Origin: Deltaproteobacteria bacterium
GTDB lineage: Bacteria; Myxococcota_A; Polyangia; Polyangiales; JADJMO01
Assembly (NCBI GenBank): GCA_016182965.1
Contig: JACPFM010000032.1
Coordinates: forward strand, 1-64,000
Reading direction: 5' to 3'
Length of the DNA: 64,000 nucleotides
Shown: piece by piece, positions 35,698 through 45,529 of the stretch
Layout of the letters: each line of letters starts with the position of its first letter
Position numbering within the stretch: position 1 is the first letter of the stretch
Notes under the pieces: model-generated
What the model saw: the letters and a program-made list of their open reading frames with translations, nothing else
The model's database searches: none
What the model was told of the DNA's origin: nothing
Position numbers and translations under genes: made by a program

Positions 35698-36575
35698 AGC
35701 GCCGGCCCGTCGCCTCGCACGTGGCGCTCGTGGGGCTCGCGCGCCTCGCGTCGCTCGCGTCGCTCGCGTGCGCGGCCAGCCTCCCGGCGCTGACGAGCGT
35801 CGGCTCCGCGTCGGCCGCCGAGCACCGCGACATGAGCGTCACCATGCTCGGCAGCGGCTGGTACGACCTCGGCTTCGTCGCCTTGAACGGGGCCGGCTTC
35901 GCGGCCGGTCGCTACCTGCTGCACCCCGCGCGCGGCGATCGCGCGCCGCTCGACGGCCTCGGCCACCGCCCGAGAGACGCCGCGCTCGGCCGCGCCGCCG
36001 ACGTGGCGGTGATCGTCGGCCTGGCTACCGGCGCCAGCCTCGCCTTCGCCGGCGATCTCGGCGAGCGCACCCAGGGCGCCGATCGCTTCCGCGGTCCGGT
36101 GATCACGCTCGAGGGCGCGCTCGCCGGCTCGGTGATCACCCACCTCGTCAAGAACCTCTTCGGCATCTGCCGGCCGCGCGACTGGGACGACGTCGCCCGC
36201 AAGTGCACCACCCGGGGCGAGGGTCACGACGACGAAGCCGCGGTCGACGAGGCGCACCGCTCGTTCCCCTCGGGCCACTCCGCGCCGCTCGCCGGCATGG
36301 CCGGGGCGGCGGTGGGGCTGTGGCTGCTTCCGTCGGAGCGTCACGACGTGAACCTCGCCGTCGCGCTGACCTCGCTCGGCTTCTCGTTGACCGTCGTCGC
36401 GTTGCGCGAGCGTGGCGGCGCGCACTCGTGGGTCGACACCGGCGCCGCGTTCATCAGCGGCGGCCTCGCGGGGTTCCTGACCGCGGCGCTCCACCTGCGC
36501 GTGCGCAATGTTCAAGAGCCCGCCGCGGCCACGGCGCCGACGCCGCTGATGTTCACGATGGGCGGCGCGTTCTAG
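35691..36575 (+). CDS. PAP2-family membrane phosphatase
   Basis: 294 residues from ATG 35691, within the last codons of the preceding gene. PAP2 motifs in order: KNLFGICRPRDWDD (C1-like), SFPSGHSAP (C2 with catalytic His) and RERGGAHSWVD (C3). The protein should dephosphorylate a lipid phosphate such as phosphatidic acid or undecaprenyl pyrophosphate at the membrane surface. A signal-like N-terminal segment and several helices (VAVIVGLATGASLAFA) are present. The C3 motif lacks the usual leading Ser. Confidence 0.85.
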   Translation: MVKRRPVASHVALVGLARLASLASLACAASLPALTSVGSASAAEHRDMSVTMLGSGWYDLGFVALNGAGFAAGRYLLHPARGDRAPLDGLGHRPRDAALGRAADVAVIVGLATGASLAFAGDLGERTQGADRFRGPVITLEGALAGSVITHLVKNLFGICRPRDWDDVARKCTTRGEGHDDEAAVDEAHRSFPSGHSAPLAGMAGAAVGLWLLPSERHDVNLAVALTSLGFSLTVVALRERGGAHSWVDTGAAFISGGLAGFLTAALHLRVRNVQEPAAATAPTPLMFTMGGAF

Positions 36576-36676
36576 ATCGCACTCCACCCAAGCACGGCCG
36601 GGTTTGATCACCTCTGACACGGCGCGTAACCTGCCTCCCCCGCATCGCAGCCAAGGCACGTCGAAGAGGAGGCAGC

Positions 36677-38158
36677 ATGTCCGCGACGATCATTTCCGAA
36701 CGAACGGGAGCGCAGAAGCAGGACGGTGCGTCGGACCTTCGCGCGCGCATCCGCGAGACGTTCGAGCGTCAGCAGGCCCACCGCTGGAACGTCGCGAACA
36801 CGACCGCCGACGAGCGCGTCGCCAAGCTGAAGCGCCTCAAGAAGCTGATGCTCGAGCGTCGTGACGACCTGCTGCGCGCGATGGCCGCCGACTTCCGCAA
36901 GCCGGCCGCCGAGGTCGATCTCACCGAGCTGCAGCCGGTGCTCGGCGAGATCAACCACACCATCAAGCACCTGAAATCGTGGATGCAGCCGATGAAGGTG
37001 CCCACGCCGCCCCAGCTGATCGGCACCAAGAGCATGGTGCGCTACGAGCCGAAGGGCCTCGTGCTGATCCTCGCGCCGTGGAACTACCCGTTCAACCTGC
37101 TGATGTCGCCGCTCGTCGCCGCGGTCGCCGCCGGCAACTGCGTCGTCGTCCGGCCCTCGGACAAGGTGCGCCAGACGAGCGCGCTGATGGCGACCATGCT
37201 GCGCGACGTGTTCCCCGAGGACGAGGTCGCGGTCTTCACCGGCCCTTCGTCGATCGCGAACGACCTCCTCGAGCTGCCGTTCGATCACATCTTCTTCACC
37301 GGCAGCACGCGCATCGGCAAGCAGGTGATGCACGCGGCCGCCGAGCACCTCGGCGCCGTGACCCTCGAGCTCGGGGGGCAGTCGCCGGTCGTCGTCGACG
37401 AGACCGCCGACGTCGACACCGCGGCGCAGCGCCTCGTGTGGGGCAAGTTCCTCAACGGCGGCCAGACGTGTGTCGCGCCGAACCACGTGTTCGTCCACGT
37501 GTCCAAGCAGGCCGAGTTCGTGGCGGCCGCGCGTCGCACCATCGAGAAGCACTACGGCGCGACCGAGGAGGACCGGCAGAAGAGCCCGCACCTCTGTCGC
37601 ATCGTCGACGCCCCGAGCGAGAAGCGCCTGCGCGACGTGGTCGAGCGCTCGGTCGCCGCCGGCGCGCGCCTCGAGGTCGGCGGCAAGTTCGATCCGGCCG
37701 ATCGCTACGTCGCGCCGACCGTCCTGTCCAACGTCAAGGACGACATGCCGGTGATGGAGGCCGAGCTCTTCGGCCCGGTCATGCCGGTGATCCCGTTCGA
37801 CTCGCTCGACGAGGTCATCTCGGCGATCCAGCGGCGCCCGAAGCCCCTCGCGATGTACGTGTTCAGCGAGAGCGATCGCAACATCGAGCGGCTGCTGTCG
37901 AACACCACCGCCGGCGGCACGGTGATCAACAACTGCATCATCCACCTCGCGAACCCCGACCTGCCCTTCGGCGGCATCGGCGCGAGCGGCATGGGCAACT
38001 ACCACGGCTTCTTCGGCTTCCGCGCCCTCTCGCACGAGCGCGCGGTGATGGTCCAGAGCCGCCTCGCGACCGTCCGCCTGTTCTACCCGCCGTACACCAA
38101 GGTGGTGCAGCGCGCGATCGACGCGCTGACCAAGGTGTTCGCGCTCCAGGGCCGCTGA
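36677..38158 (+). CDS. Aldehyde dehydrogenase (class 3-like)
   Basis: 493 residues from ATG 36677 with an AGAGGAGG ribosome-binding site. NAD(P)-dependent aldehyde dehydrogenase with APWNYPFNL, FFTGSTRIGKQV, catalytic Glu231 in LELGGQSP and nucleophile Cys265 in GGQTCVAPN. The motif order and an adenine-nucleotide region of this spacing match the ALDH3/coniferyl-aldehyde branch, which oxidises fatty or aromatic aldehydes. It is followed by a strong terminator, so it is probably a monocistronic gene. The exact substrate cannot be told from sequence. Confidence 0.93.
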   Translation: MSATIISERTGAQKQDGASDLRARIRETFERQQAHRWNVANTTADERVAKLKRLKKLMLERRDDLLRAMAADFRKPAAEVDLTELQPVLGEINHTIKHLKSWMQPMKVPTPPQLIGTKSMVRYEPKGLVLILAPWNYPFNLLMSPLVAAVAAGNCVVVRPSDKVRQTSALMATMLRDVFPEDEVAVFTGPSSIANDLLELPFDHIFFTGSTRIGKQVMHAAAEHLGAVTLELGGQSPVVVDETADVDTAAQRLVWGKFLNGGQTCVAPNHVFVHVSKQAEFVAAARRTIEKHYGATEEDRQKSPHLCRIVDAPSEKRLRDVVERSVAAGARLEVGGKFDPADRYVAPTVLSNVKDDMPVMEAELFGPVMPVIPFDSLDEVISAIQRRPKPLAMYVFSESDRNIERLLSNTTAGGTVINNCIIHLANPDLPFGGIGASGMGNYHGFFGFRALSHERAVMVQSRLATVRLFYPPYTKVVQRAIDALTKVFALQGR

Positions 38159-38172
38159 CGACGAAGGCAGGT

Positions 38173-38205
38173 CCCGCCCGGGAGCGATCCCGGGCGGGTC
38201 TTTTG
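38173..38205 (+). terminator. Rho-independent terminator of the aldehyde dehydrogenase gene
   Basis: A perfect 11-bp stem (CCCGCCCGGGA at 38173-38183 paired with 38188-38198), four-base loop GCGA, and a downstream TCTTTTG tract. It begins 14 bases after the ALDH stop codon. Confidence 0.95.
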
Positions 38206-38297
38206 TTGCTCGGCGAGCGTTTCGGGGCTGGGCCAGGTCGCTCATCCGGCTGGACGAATGAGTCGTCGAGGCGGGGCGGTCGCGGTATGACACCTCG

Positions 38298-38630
38298 ATG
38301 GACGCCAAGCTCCGCGCGGCCGTCGAGGGCCTGCTCGCCGATCACCCCGAGCGCGTTCCGCTCGACGCCATCGGCGACGCGCTCGGCCTGACGACCGACA
38401 CCACCGAGATCGAGGCGGTGCTCGACGCGCTCGAAGCCGCAGGGCGCACCATCGTCGCCCCGGAGGGCGCGCGGGGCGTCGCCGCCCTCCGCAAGGTGGT
38501 CCCCGCCGCGCGCGCGATCGCCCGGCGAACGGGGCGCACCGCCAAGGTGGTCGAGATCGCCGCCGAGACCGGGCTCGCGGAGCCGGAGGTCCGGCAGGCG
38601 CTCCTCCTCGCGCGCGTGATGGGCCGCTAG
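38298..38630 (+). CDS. Small hypothetical protein, winged-helix-like
   Basis: 110 residues. No export signal. The first half (LLADHPERVPLDAIGDALGL then IEAVLDALEAAGRTI) resembles sigma-70 region 1.1 or a winged-helix, and the second half (TAKVVEIAAETGLAEPEVRQ) looks like another small helical DNA- or protein-binding unit. No named family. Sits alone between the terminator and the glycosyltransferase gene. Confidence 0.65.
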   Translation: MDAKLRAAVEGLLADHPERVPLDAIGDALGLTTDTTEIEAVLDALEAAGRTIVAPEGARGVAALRKVVPAARAIARRTGRTAKVVEIAAETGLAEPEVRQALLLARVMGR

Positions 38631-38679
38631 CCGACGAAGACGCTTCCCGCACGGCGCGCGCGCAGGCAAGGAGCATCCG

Positions 38680-40140
38680 ATGCCTCGCCTCGGCCGCGCC
38701 CTTCGGAGCACGCTCCTGGTGATCGCGATCGCGTACCTCGCCGCGTTCGTGTTCGTCGCCTTCAAGCGCGCGCTCCATCCGTTCGAGCTCGAGTGGATGG
38801 AGGGCGCGATGGTCGACCACGTCGAGCGCGTGCTCCGCGGTCAGCCGCTCTACGTCGAGCCGACGATCGACTTCGTGCCCTTCATCTACGGCCCGCTCTA
38901 CTACTGGGCCTCGGCGGTCGTGGCGAAGGTCGTCGGGCTCTCGTTCCTGCCGCTGCGCATCGTCTCCATCCTCTCCGCGCTCGGCGCGTTCGCCTTCATC
39001 CACGCGATCGTCGCGCGCGAGACGGAAGACCGGACGATCGGCGTCGTCGCCGCGGGCGCGTTCGCCGCGTCGTACGCGAAGTCGGCCCAGTTCCTCGACA
39101 TCTGCCGCGTCGACTCGCTCTCGCTGGTGACGTCGCTCGCCGCCGTCCACGTGATGCGCAACCTGCGCGCGCGCCGCGGCTACTGGCTGCTCGGCGCGGC
39201 GATGCTCGGCCTGTCGTTCCTCGCCAAGCAGTCGTCGTTCCTCCTCGCGCTCGCGCTCATCGCGCACGAGGCGTGGGTCGAGCGGCGCCGCGCGATCCCC
39301 TTCGTGGTGGCGACGCTCGCGAGCACGCTCGGCGTCGCGGCGATCCTCGACTGGTCGAGCCAGGGCTGGTTCCGCTACTACACCTGGGAGCTCCCGCGGG
39401 CGCACGCCATCGTGAAGCAGTCGTACGTCGGCTTCTGGACCGACGATCTCTTCCCCGCCTACGCGATCGCCGGCGTCTTCGCCGTCTACTTCCTCGTCGC
39501 CGCCCGCCCGCGCCGCGACGGCGCGCGCCTCTTCCACCTGATGGCCGCCGGCGGCCTCGTCGCGTGCGCGTGGACGGGCCGGCTGCACGACGGCGGCTGG
39601 CCCAACGTCCTCATCCCCGCGTTCGCCGCGCTCTCGGTCCTCCTGGGCATCGGCCTCGGCGAGGCCCTGCGCGCGATCGACGATCGCGATCCGCGCCTGT
39701 CGGCCTTCGTCTCCGTCGCCGCGCTCCTCCAGCTGCTGGTGCTCGCGTGGGACCCGAAGCGCATGTTGCCGACGAAGAGCGACGCGAGGCTCGGGTGGGC
39801 GCTGATCGAGAAGTTGAAGGCCGCCCCCGGCGACGTCTTCGTGCCCAACCACTCGTGGTACGCCCGCATGGCCGGAAAGCCCGCGCACGCGCACCGGATG
39901 GCCATCGACGACGTGTTCCGCGGCGATCCCTACGAAGAGGGCGCCAAGCTCTCGGTGGCGCTGCGGAGCGCCCTCGCCCGCAAGAAGTGGGCGATGGTCA
40001 TGCTCGACGACGACTTCTACGAGCGCGAGGCGCGCGGCACCTACGACCTGGTCGCGCCGCCATTCCCGACGCAAGACGGCTTCTTCCCGGTCACCGGCAT
40101 CCACGTGCGACCGCAGAAGACGCTCATCGCGAGGCCATGA
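38680..40140 (+). CDS. GT-C-type membrane glycosyltransferase
   Basis: 486 residues. Many hydrophobic helices (LLVIAIAYLAAFVFVAF, LGAAMLGLSFLAKQSSFLLAL and others), an early acidic motif HPFELEWMEG and a YGPLYYW loop are the layout of ArnT/PMT-like GT-C enzymes that transfer sugars from a polyprenyl-phosphate donor on the outer face of the inner membrane. The EWMEG acidic pair is in the position of the GT-C catalytic loop. Donor and acceptor unknown. AGGAG lies about eight bases before the ATG. Confidence 0.8.
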   Translation: MPRLGRALRSTLLVIAIAYLAAFVFVAFKRALHPFELEWMEGAMVDHVERVLRGQPLYVEPTIDFVPFIYGPLYYWASAVVAKVVGLSFLPLRIVSILSALGAFAFIHAIVARETEDRTIGVVAAGAFAASYAKSAQFLDICRVDSLSLVTSLAAVHVMRNLRARRGYWLLGAAMLGLSFLAKQSSFLLALALIAHEAWVERRRAIPFVVATLASTLGVAAILDWSSQGWFRYYTWELPRAHAIVKQSYVGFWTDDLFPAYAIAGVFAVYFLVAARPRRDGARLFHLMAAGGLVACAWTGRLHDGGWPNVLIPAFAALSVLLGIGLGEALRAIDDRDPRLSAFVSVAALLQLLVLAWDPKRMLPTKSDARLGWALIEKLKAAPGDVFVPNHSWYARMAGKPAHAHRMAIDDVFRGDPYEEGAKLSVALRSALARKKWAMVMLDDDFYEREARGTYDLVAPPFPTQDGFFPVTGIHVRPQKTLIARP

Positions 40141-40149
40141 AAAGAGTTC

Positions 40150-40235
40150 GAGGTGTCGGCAGCGTCAGGGGCGCCTCTCGGCTGCGTGCGCTCAGCGAGA
40201 GCCGTCACCCTTCCAACCGATGCTGCCGACACCTC
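40150..40235. repeat. Inverted repeat in convergent intergenic region
   Basis: GAGGTGTCGGCAGC at 40150-40163 is exactly repeated in reverse complement at 40222-40235, and a smaller CTCTCG/CGAGAG pair lies between. It sits between convergent genes (glycosyltransferase and beta-propeller protein). There is no poly-T tail on either strand. Probable RNA-level structure, possibly terminating both genes; this role is inference. The 217-base gap otherwise shows nothing. Confidence 0.75.
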
Positions 40236-40357
40236 TGGCCCGCGGCCATGCACGACGTGTTCCGCCGCGTTGCATCGGAGATTGTCGTGCGCGCGAGCGC
40301 AGGGCGCGCGTGCTCGACGCACTCGTTGCAGCGACGCGTCGCGCGATCTGCGCGGGC

Positions 40358-41470
40358 TCAAAGCTTCGTGGCCGGCGTCTTCGCTTTTTCCGTCGTGGGC
40401 GCCACGACCGGCTTCGCCTCGGTGCTCGGCGCAGGCGCACTAGCGACAGGAGGCGTCGCTGCAACTCCGAGCGGCGAGACGTCGATCGCGTGCACGGTGC
40501 GCGAGGTCCACCCGGTGACCCACACCGTCTTCTGGTCGGGTGCCAGCGAGAGACCGCAGCCCTGATCCATCTTCGGGACCTTCACGAAGCGCTGCGTCCA
40601 GTCGCTGGTGTCGACGACGCTCACCGTGCCGTGATCGGGCTGACCGAAGTTGGCGATGAAGACCCAGCGGCCGTCGGAGCTCACCGCCGAGGACTTCGGC
40701 TCCTGCCCGATCTGCACGAGCTTCTTCATCTTGTCGGTCGCCACGTCCCAGGCGCCGAGCTGCCCGTTGTAGTAGCAGGACAGATAGAGCGTCTTCTCGT
40801 CGGGCGACAGCGTCATGTGCCGCACGTGCTTGCAGGCGTGGACCTTCTTGTGGTTCGAGAGGTCGGGGCCGTCGTAGATGTCGAGCTCGTCGCCCTCGAA
40901 GCCGGCGATGTACGCCTTGCCCGAGTTGGTGATGGCGATGCCGCGCGGGTGCTCGTTCGCCTTCAGCTTGTAGAGTTGCTTGAAGTTCGTGGTGTCGTAG
41001 ATGGTCGCGCTGTAGCTGTCCCAGTTGGCGACCATCATCTTGGTGCCGTCCTTGGACAGGATGGTGATCTTCGGGCGCAGCCCGACGTCGACCGAGCGGG
41101 TGACCTTGCGGGTGGCGACGTCGACCACCTCGATCTTGTTGCCGTTGAAGTTCGAGACGTAGAGCGTCTTGCTGTCGGGCGAGAACACCGACTCGACCGC
41201 GTTGCCGTCCTTGTCGTTGAAGTCGGTCTGGTCGATCTTCTTCAGCGTCGCCGGGTCGTACCAATAGAGGTTGCGCGTCTTCCAGAAGCCGAAGTTGGTG
41301 ACCACCAGGTGCTTGCCGTCGGGGCTCACCGTCACCGCCTTGGGCATCGAGCCCGTGTCGGAGGTGGCGATGACCTGCAAGGCAGGCGGCTTCGCGCCGG
41401 CGCTGGCGAGCCAGGCGATCGAGGCGGCGGCGCACAAGGGGACGAGCAACGACAGACCGAGCTTCTTCAT
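40358..41470 (-). CDS. YncE-type beta-propeller protein
   Basis: 370 residues from ATG 41470 with an N-terminal signal anchor (LGLSLLVPLCAAASIAWLAS). Repeats of about 40-45 residues carry AVTVSPDGKHLVVTNFG, SVFSPDSKTLYVSNFNG, MTLSPDEKTLYLSCYYNG and SSDGRWVFIANFG, forming a YVTN/YncE or lactonase-like seven-bladed propeller. Such proteins are secreted scaffolds or binding proteins. The C-terminus is Pro/Ala/Lys-rich with no obvious catalytic motif. Confidence 0.85.
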   Translation of the reverse strand: MKKLGLSLLVPLCAAASIAWLASAGAKPPALQVIATSDTGSMPKAVTVSPDGKHLVVTNFGFWKTRNLYWYDPATLKKIDQTDFNDKDGNAVESVFSPDSKTLYVSNFNGNKIEVVDVATRKVTRSVDVGLRPKITILSKDGTKMMVANWDSYSATIYDTTNFKQLYKLKANEHPRGIAITNSGKAYIAGFEGDELDIYDGPDLSNHKKVHACKHVRHMTLSPDEKTLYLSCYYNGQLGAWDVATDKMKKLVQIGQEPKSSAVSSDGRWVFIANFGQPDHGTVSVVDTSDWTQRFVKVPKMDQGCGLSLAPDQKTVWVTGWTSRTVHAIDVSPLGVAATPPVASAPAPSTEAKPVVAPTTEKAKTPATKL

Positions 41471-41578
41471 GGCGACTGCGCTCCGCCTCGCCTCATACCG
41501 CGGCGAAAGCCGGAGGGGCTAGTTCGAGGCCCGACAAAGCGAGCGCGACCGTCGCGCTGCCGTCCAAGTCGGATCGGG

Positions 41579-44517
41579 TTACGGCGCGATCTTGCAGGAG
41601 AGCGCGCGGGTCTCGACCTTCGAGGAGCCGTTGCCGGCGGCGCGCACCAGCCAGCCGTGCGCGGGATCGTGGGGGCTGACGATGGCCCACATCGCGTCGT
41701 CGGCGCCGGCGACCACCGCGTCGGTGCAGGCGCCGCCGGTCGCGTCGACCCGCTTCACGTGCGACAGGAGCTGCAGCGTCGTCGGCGCGCCGTCCTTCTT
41801 GTCGGGCGCGACGGTGACGGTCACCGAGCGCGCCGCCTTGGAGCGCGCGAGCACGGTGCGGAAGCCGAGGCGGGACTTCGGCGCGCACGCCTCGAGGGCG
41901 CCGATCTGGAGCTTCGCCGGCTCGACCCGCACCGCATCGGGCGGATCGCCGGCGAGCCCGTCAAACGCGAAGATCGCGCTCGGCGTCGCGTCGTGGAACC
42001 AGCTCGCCTGACCGCCGATCAGCGCGGCCTTCCCGTCGAGCGCGGCGAGGGTCACGGTCTGACCGAGGGTCCACGTCGTGGTCGCCCAGGACTTGCCGGC
42101 GTCGCTGGTGGCCGCCAGCGCGACCTCGCCCTGGCGCACGCGCGCCAGCACGATCTTGCCGCCGATCTTCACGGCGTCGCTCCAGGTGCCCGCCGGCGGC
42201 CTCGGCATCGTCTCGGTCTTGCCGTCGTCGCGCAGGAGCTGGAGCGGGGCGTCGCCGCCGTGCGGCAGGAACAACAGGCCGCCGTCGACGATCGCGTGCA
42301 GCGCCGAGGGGCCCGCCTGACCGACGCGGAACGGGCTCACCTTCGCGAGCTTCGCCTTCTTCGCCTTGCCCGTCGCGCCGGAGTACCACCCGATCTCGAC
42401 GTCGACCGGCGAGTACTTCGAGTCGGAGGCGGCGCCCTGCTTTTCGGATTTTTCGAATCCGAAGGCGTAGCGGACGGCGACGAAGCCCTCGGAGGACTCC
42501 TGCGTCCACTGCCGCACGCGGACGCCCTCGACGACCTTGCCTCGCGGGCCGAGCAGCGAGACCTCGTTCGGTGCGCCCGCGCCGCGCGCCACCACCAGCG
42601 ACAGCGCCTGATCCTTGCCGGACGCGCGCATCGTGAAGCGCACGTCGCCGTCGAGCGCGACCTGCGAGCGCGGGACAACGGCTTCCACGCTCCGCCCGCG
42701 GTACAGGCGACGGCGATCGGCGCGGCGGCCGGCGCCGCGCTCGGGGGCGGCGGCGGCGGCGAGGCCTCCTTCTTGGTCACCGGCTTCGCGGTCGACGCGA
42801 CGAGCGCCGCCTTCGGATCGGGCAGGTCCCAGCCGGTGCGCACGACGCCGCTCTGCATGCAGCCGCTCGGCGCGCACTCGATGTCGCCGCTGGTGCCCGG
42901 GGCGACCTTCGCCCACTTCTCGCCGCCGTCGGCGGTCTCCCACGCGTCGTCGCCGTCCCAGGCGAAGCCCCGCTCGCCCGCGAGGTCGATCGCGCGCGCC
43001 TCGAACGGCAGGTACCACGACGGCTGCACCGTGAGATCGGGCGCCACGCGCACGACGCGCGACGGCAGGCCGTAGGCGAGGCGCAGCGCGCCGTTCGCGT
43101 CGACCGACGTCGCGTGCAGGATCGATCGCGGCAGCTCCACCGGCGTCTTGGTGAACGTGCCCTTCGACAGCGAGCCGGTCAGGAGCGCTTGCCCGTCGCT
43201 GGACCACGCGAGGATCCACGCGCGATCGTGCGCCGGATCGATCTCGACCGCGTCGAGCCTGCTCTTGGGCGGGAGCGGGATCTCCTGCCAGTCCTTGGTC
43301 CCGAATTTCGCCTGCGCCGGCTTGCAGGTCTTGCTCTCGTCGTCGCAGGCCGCGCCGACGATGATCTGGCTCGGCCCCGCCCACACCGAGAAGTCGGAGC
43401 CGAGGCGCCCCGGGAGCGTGCCGACCTGCTCCCAGGTCTTGCCGTCGTCGGCGCTGCGGACGAACTTGGTGACCGGCGGATCGACCTGCTCGTCGTGGAC
43501 GGCGACGACGACCGTGCCCTGGTAGCCCGCGACCACCACGCGCGTGTCGCGGCGCGACACCGACTTCTCGATCACCGACGCCGGCGTCGCCGGGGCCTTG
43601 CCGAACGCAGCGATCGCGACCTCGAGCTTCTGGTTCTTCGAGGGCGGCGGCTCGAACGTCTCGACGAGCGTGACCACGCGATCGCCAGCGAGGTGGCGGC
43701 TCTCGTGCGACGTCTTCTTGCCGGTCGCCTTGCCCGGCACCTCGAGGAAGGACGCGGGCGTGGCCGCTGCCTCGAGCTTGTCACCCGACAGCCGCGCGAC
43801 CCGCTCCTCGGAGCCGCGCAGGAACAGATCGCCCTTGGCGTCGCGGAACACGTCGGTCGCGCCGATGCCCGGCGTGGCGAGCGGCTTCCAGGTCGCGCCG
43901 TCGTCGCTCGAGAGCAAGAGGCGCTGCGGATGGAGCAGCGCCAGCGCCTCGCCGCGCTCGTTGGCCGCGAGCCCCACCGCCACGTCGCCCGGGCGCAGCG
44001 GCACCTTCGACGTGCTCCACGTCGCGCCGCCGTCGGTCGATCGGAGGAGCGTCCCGTCCTTCTGCAGCCCGAGCAGCGCGTCCTTGCCCGCGCGGAACGC
44101 CACGGCGCGCCCCTCCTTCGGCGCGGGCTTCGTCGACTCGATCGCGCCCAGCGGATCGGCGACCGTGAACACCTCGCCCTCCTCGCCGAGCAGGACGATC
44201 TTCGCGCCCTTCACGCGCGCGTCGACGAGGTCCTGCGGCGCGAGCGTGGCGGCCTGCGTCGGTTCGCCGCCGCCTTTGGCGAACAGCCAGCGACGACCGC
44301 GCTCGCCGACCTGCAGCACGCCCTTGTCGCCGAGATCGAGCTGCGCGTTGGCGACGCCGACCGCGCTCGGGAAGCTCCACGTGGCGCGCGGAGCGGGCGC
44401 AGGCGGCGTCACCTTCGCGGCGGGCGGCGGCGGCTTCGGCGCTTCGGGAGCAGGCGCGGCGGGGGCACACCCGACGAGGGCGAGGACGAAGAGCGAGGAG
44501 ATCGTGCGGACGCGCAT
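41579..44517 (-). pseudogene. Large BNR-repeat-like lipoprotein, one reading frame interrupted near 42,680
   Basis: ATG 44517 opens a lipoprotein (SSLFVLALVGC) with many photosystem/Ycf48- or BNR-type repeats: STDGGATWSTSK, SSDDGATWKPLA, SADDGKTWEQVG, TADGGEKWAKV, each an Asp-box-like unit of exported beta-propellers. The frame stops making sense just after the GGAWKP segment, and the other frame picks up at VVPRSQVALDGDVRFTM and continues with coherent sequence (SDAGKSWATTTW, another box) to 41579. The two pieces fit if one base is missing (or two gained). Together they give about 978 residues. This is either a true frameshift or an assembly error. Function: probable exported propeller protein. 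Confidence 0.75.
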
Positions 44518-44554
44518 GCCCGCGAGGCTACACCCATTCGACGGGTCGGGCGCG

Positions 44555-45508
44555 TCACGTCCCGCCGAGGAAGCCCTGCACCGCCGCGACGGTCCGGGCG
44601 GGATCTTCTTCGTGCGGGACGTGCCCGAGGTCGTCGAAGATCACGAGCTTGCTGCCGGCGACCTCGCGGTGGAAGCGCTCGCCGTGCGCAGGCGGAAGCA
44701 GGCGATCGCGCCCGCCCCACATCACGAGCGTGGGGATCTTCAGCTGCGCGATCCGCTCCGAGCCGGCGCCGTGCTGCGTCTGCGCGAAGCGCGCCACCAA
44801 CGCGCGCCGGTTACCCTCGCGGATCGCCATGTCGAAGTAGAGATCGATCAGCTCGGGGGTCACCTTCGTCGGATCGCCGTACACGTCGCGCAGGCTCGAC
44901 ACGATGATGCTGCGCGGGAGCACCAGGCTCGTCAGCCGATTGACGACCGGCGTCTTGGCGAGCCGGAAGCCGATCGGCATCGACTGCGACTCCATCGGGT
45001 ACCCGCCCGCGTCGACCAGCACGAGCGCCTCGACGCGGCCCGCATCGGCGAGCGCCGTCTCCCAGGCGATCTTCCCGCCGAGCGAGTTGCCCGCGAGCAC
45101 GCAGCGGCGCACCGCGAGCCGATCGAGCATCGCCCTGGTGAACCGCACGTACGACTCGATGTCGTAGCGACCGTCGGGCGACGGACCGGTGAGGGCGAAC
45201 CCCGGCAGATCGAAGCGGATCACCCGGCGTTTGTCGCGCAGCGCGCGCGCCCACCCCTCCCACGTGTGCAGGCTCGCGGAGGTGCCGTGGAGCAGCACGA
45301 TCGGCTTCGGATCGTCGCGCGGCCCCTCGTCGCGCACGTGCACGCGCATCCCGCCGACCTCGACGAACGTCGACGGCGGCTGCGCCCATCGAGGCTCGAG
45401 CTGCGACACCGGCCGATCGGGCGCCCAGTGCACCGCGACGATCAGGAGCAGGACGAGCGCGAGCGCGCCGACCACGACGCCGAGCCAGCGCAGCACCTTG
45501 CGAAGCAT
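44555..45508 (-). CDS. Alpha/beta hydrolase with N-terminal membrane anchor
   Basis: 317 residues. A hydrophobic helix (VVVGALALVLLLIVAVHW) anchors it at the N-terminus. Fold motifs: IVLLHGTSASLHTW (oxyanion region), nucleophile Ser in LAGNSLGGKIAW, Asp in MWGGRDRLLP and His in DLGHVPHEEDP. The active site faces the periplasm. It belongs to the broad esterase/dehalogenase-like group; the substrate is unknown. The upstream gene is the frame-disrupted membrane protein, downstream the frame-disrupted propeller protein. Confidence 0.88.
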   Translation of the reverse strand: MLRKVLRWLGVVVGALALVLLLIVAVHWAPDRPVSQLEPRWAQPPSTFVEVGGMRVHVRDEGPRDDPKPIVLLHGTSASLHTWEGWARALRDKRRVIRFDLPGFALTGPSPDGRYDIESYVRFTRAMLDRLAVRRCVLAGNSLGGKIAWETALADAGRVEALVLVDAGGYPMESQSMPIGFRLAKTPVVNRLTSLVLPRSIIVSSLRDVYGDPTKVTPELIDLYFDMAIREGNRRALVARFAQTQHGAGSERIAQLKIPTLVMWGGRDRLLPPAHGERFHREVAGSKLVIFDDLGHVPHEEDPARTVAAVQGFLGGT

Positions 45509-45529
45509 CGGCGCGAGCTTAGCCGGCCG

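Noticed and set aside
36608..38308. Long minus-strand frame opposite the aldehyde dehydrogenase
   Set aside because: Shadow frame; the ALDH on the plus strand has full catalytic motifs and a terminator.
38242..40104. 620-codon minus-strand frame opposite the glycosyltransferase
   Set aside because: Translation is Arg/Asp/Glu-rich with no recognisable motif, while the plus strand shows proper membrane helices.
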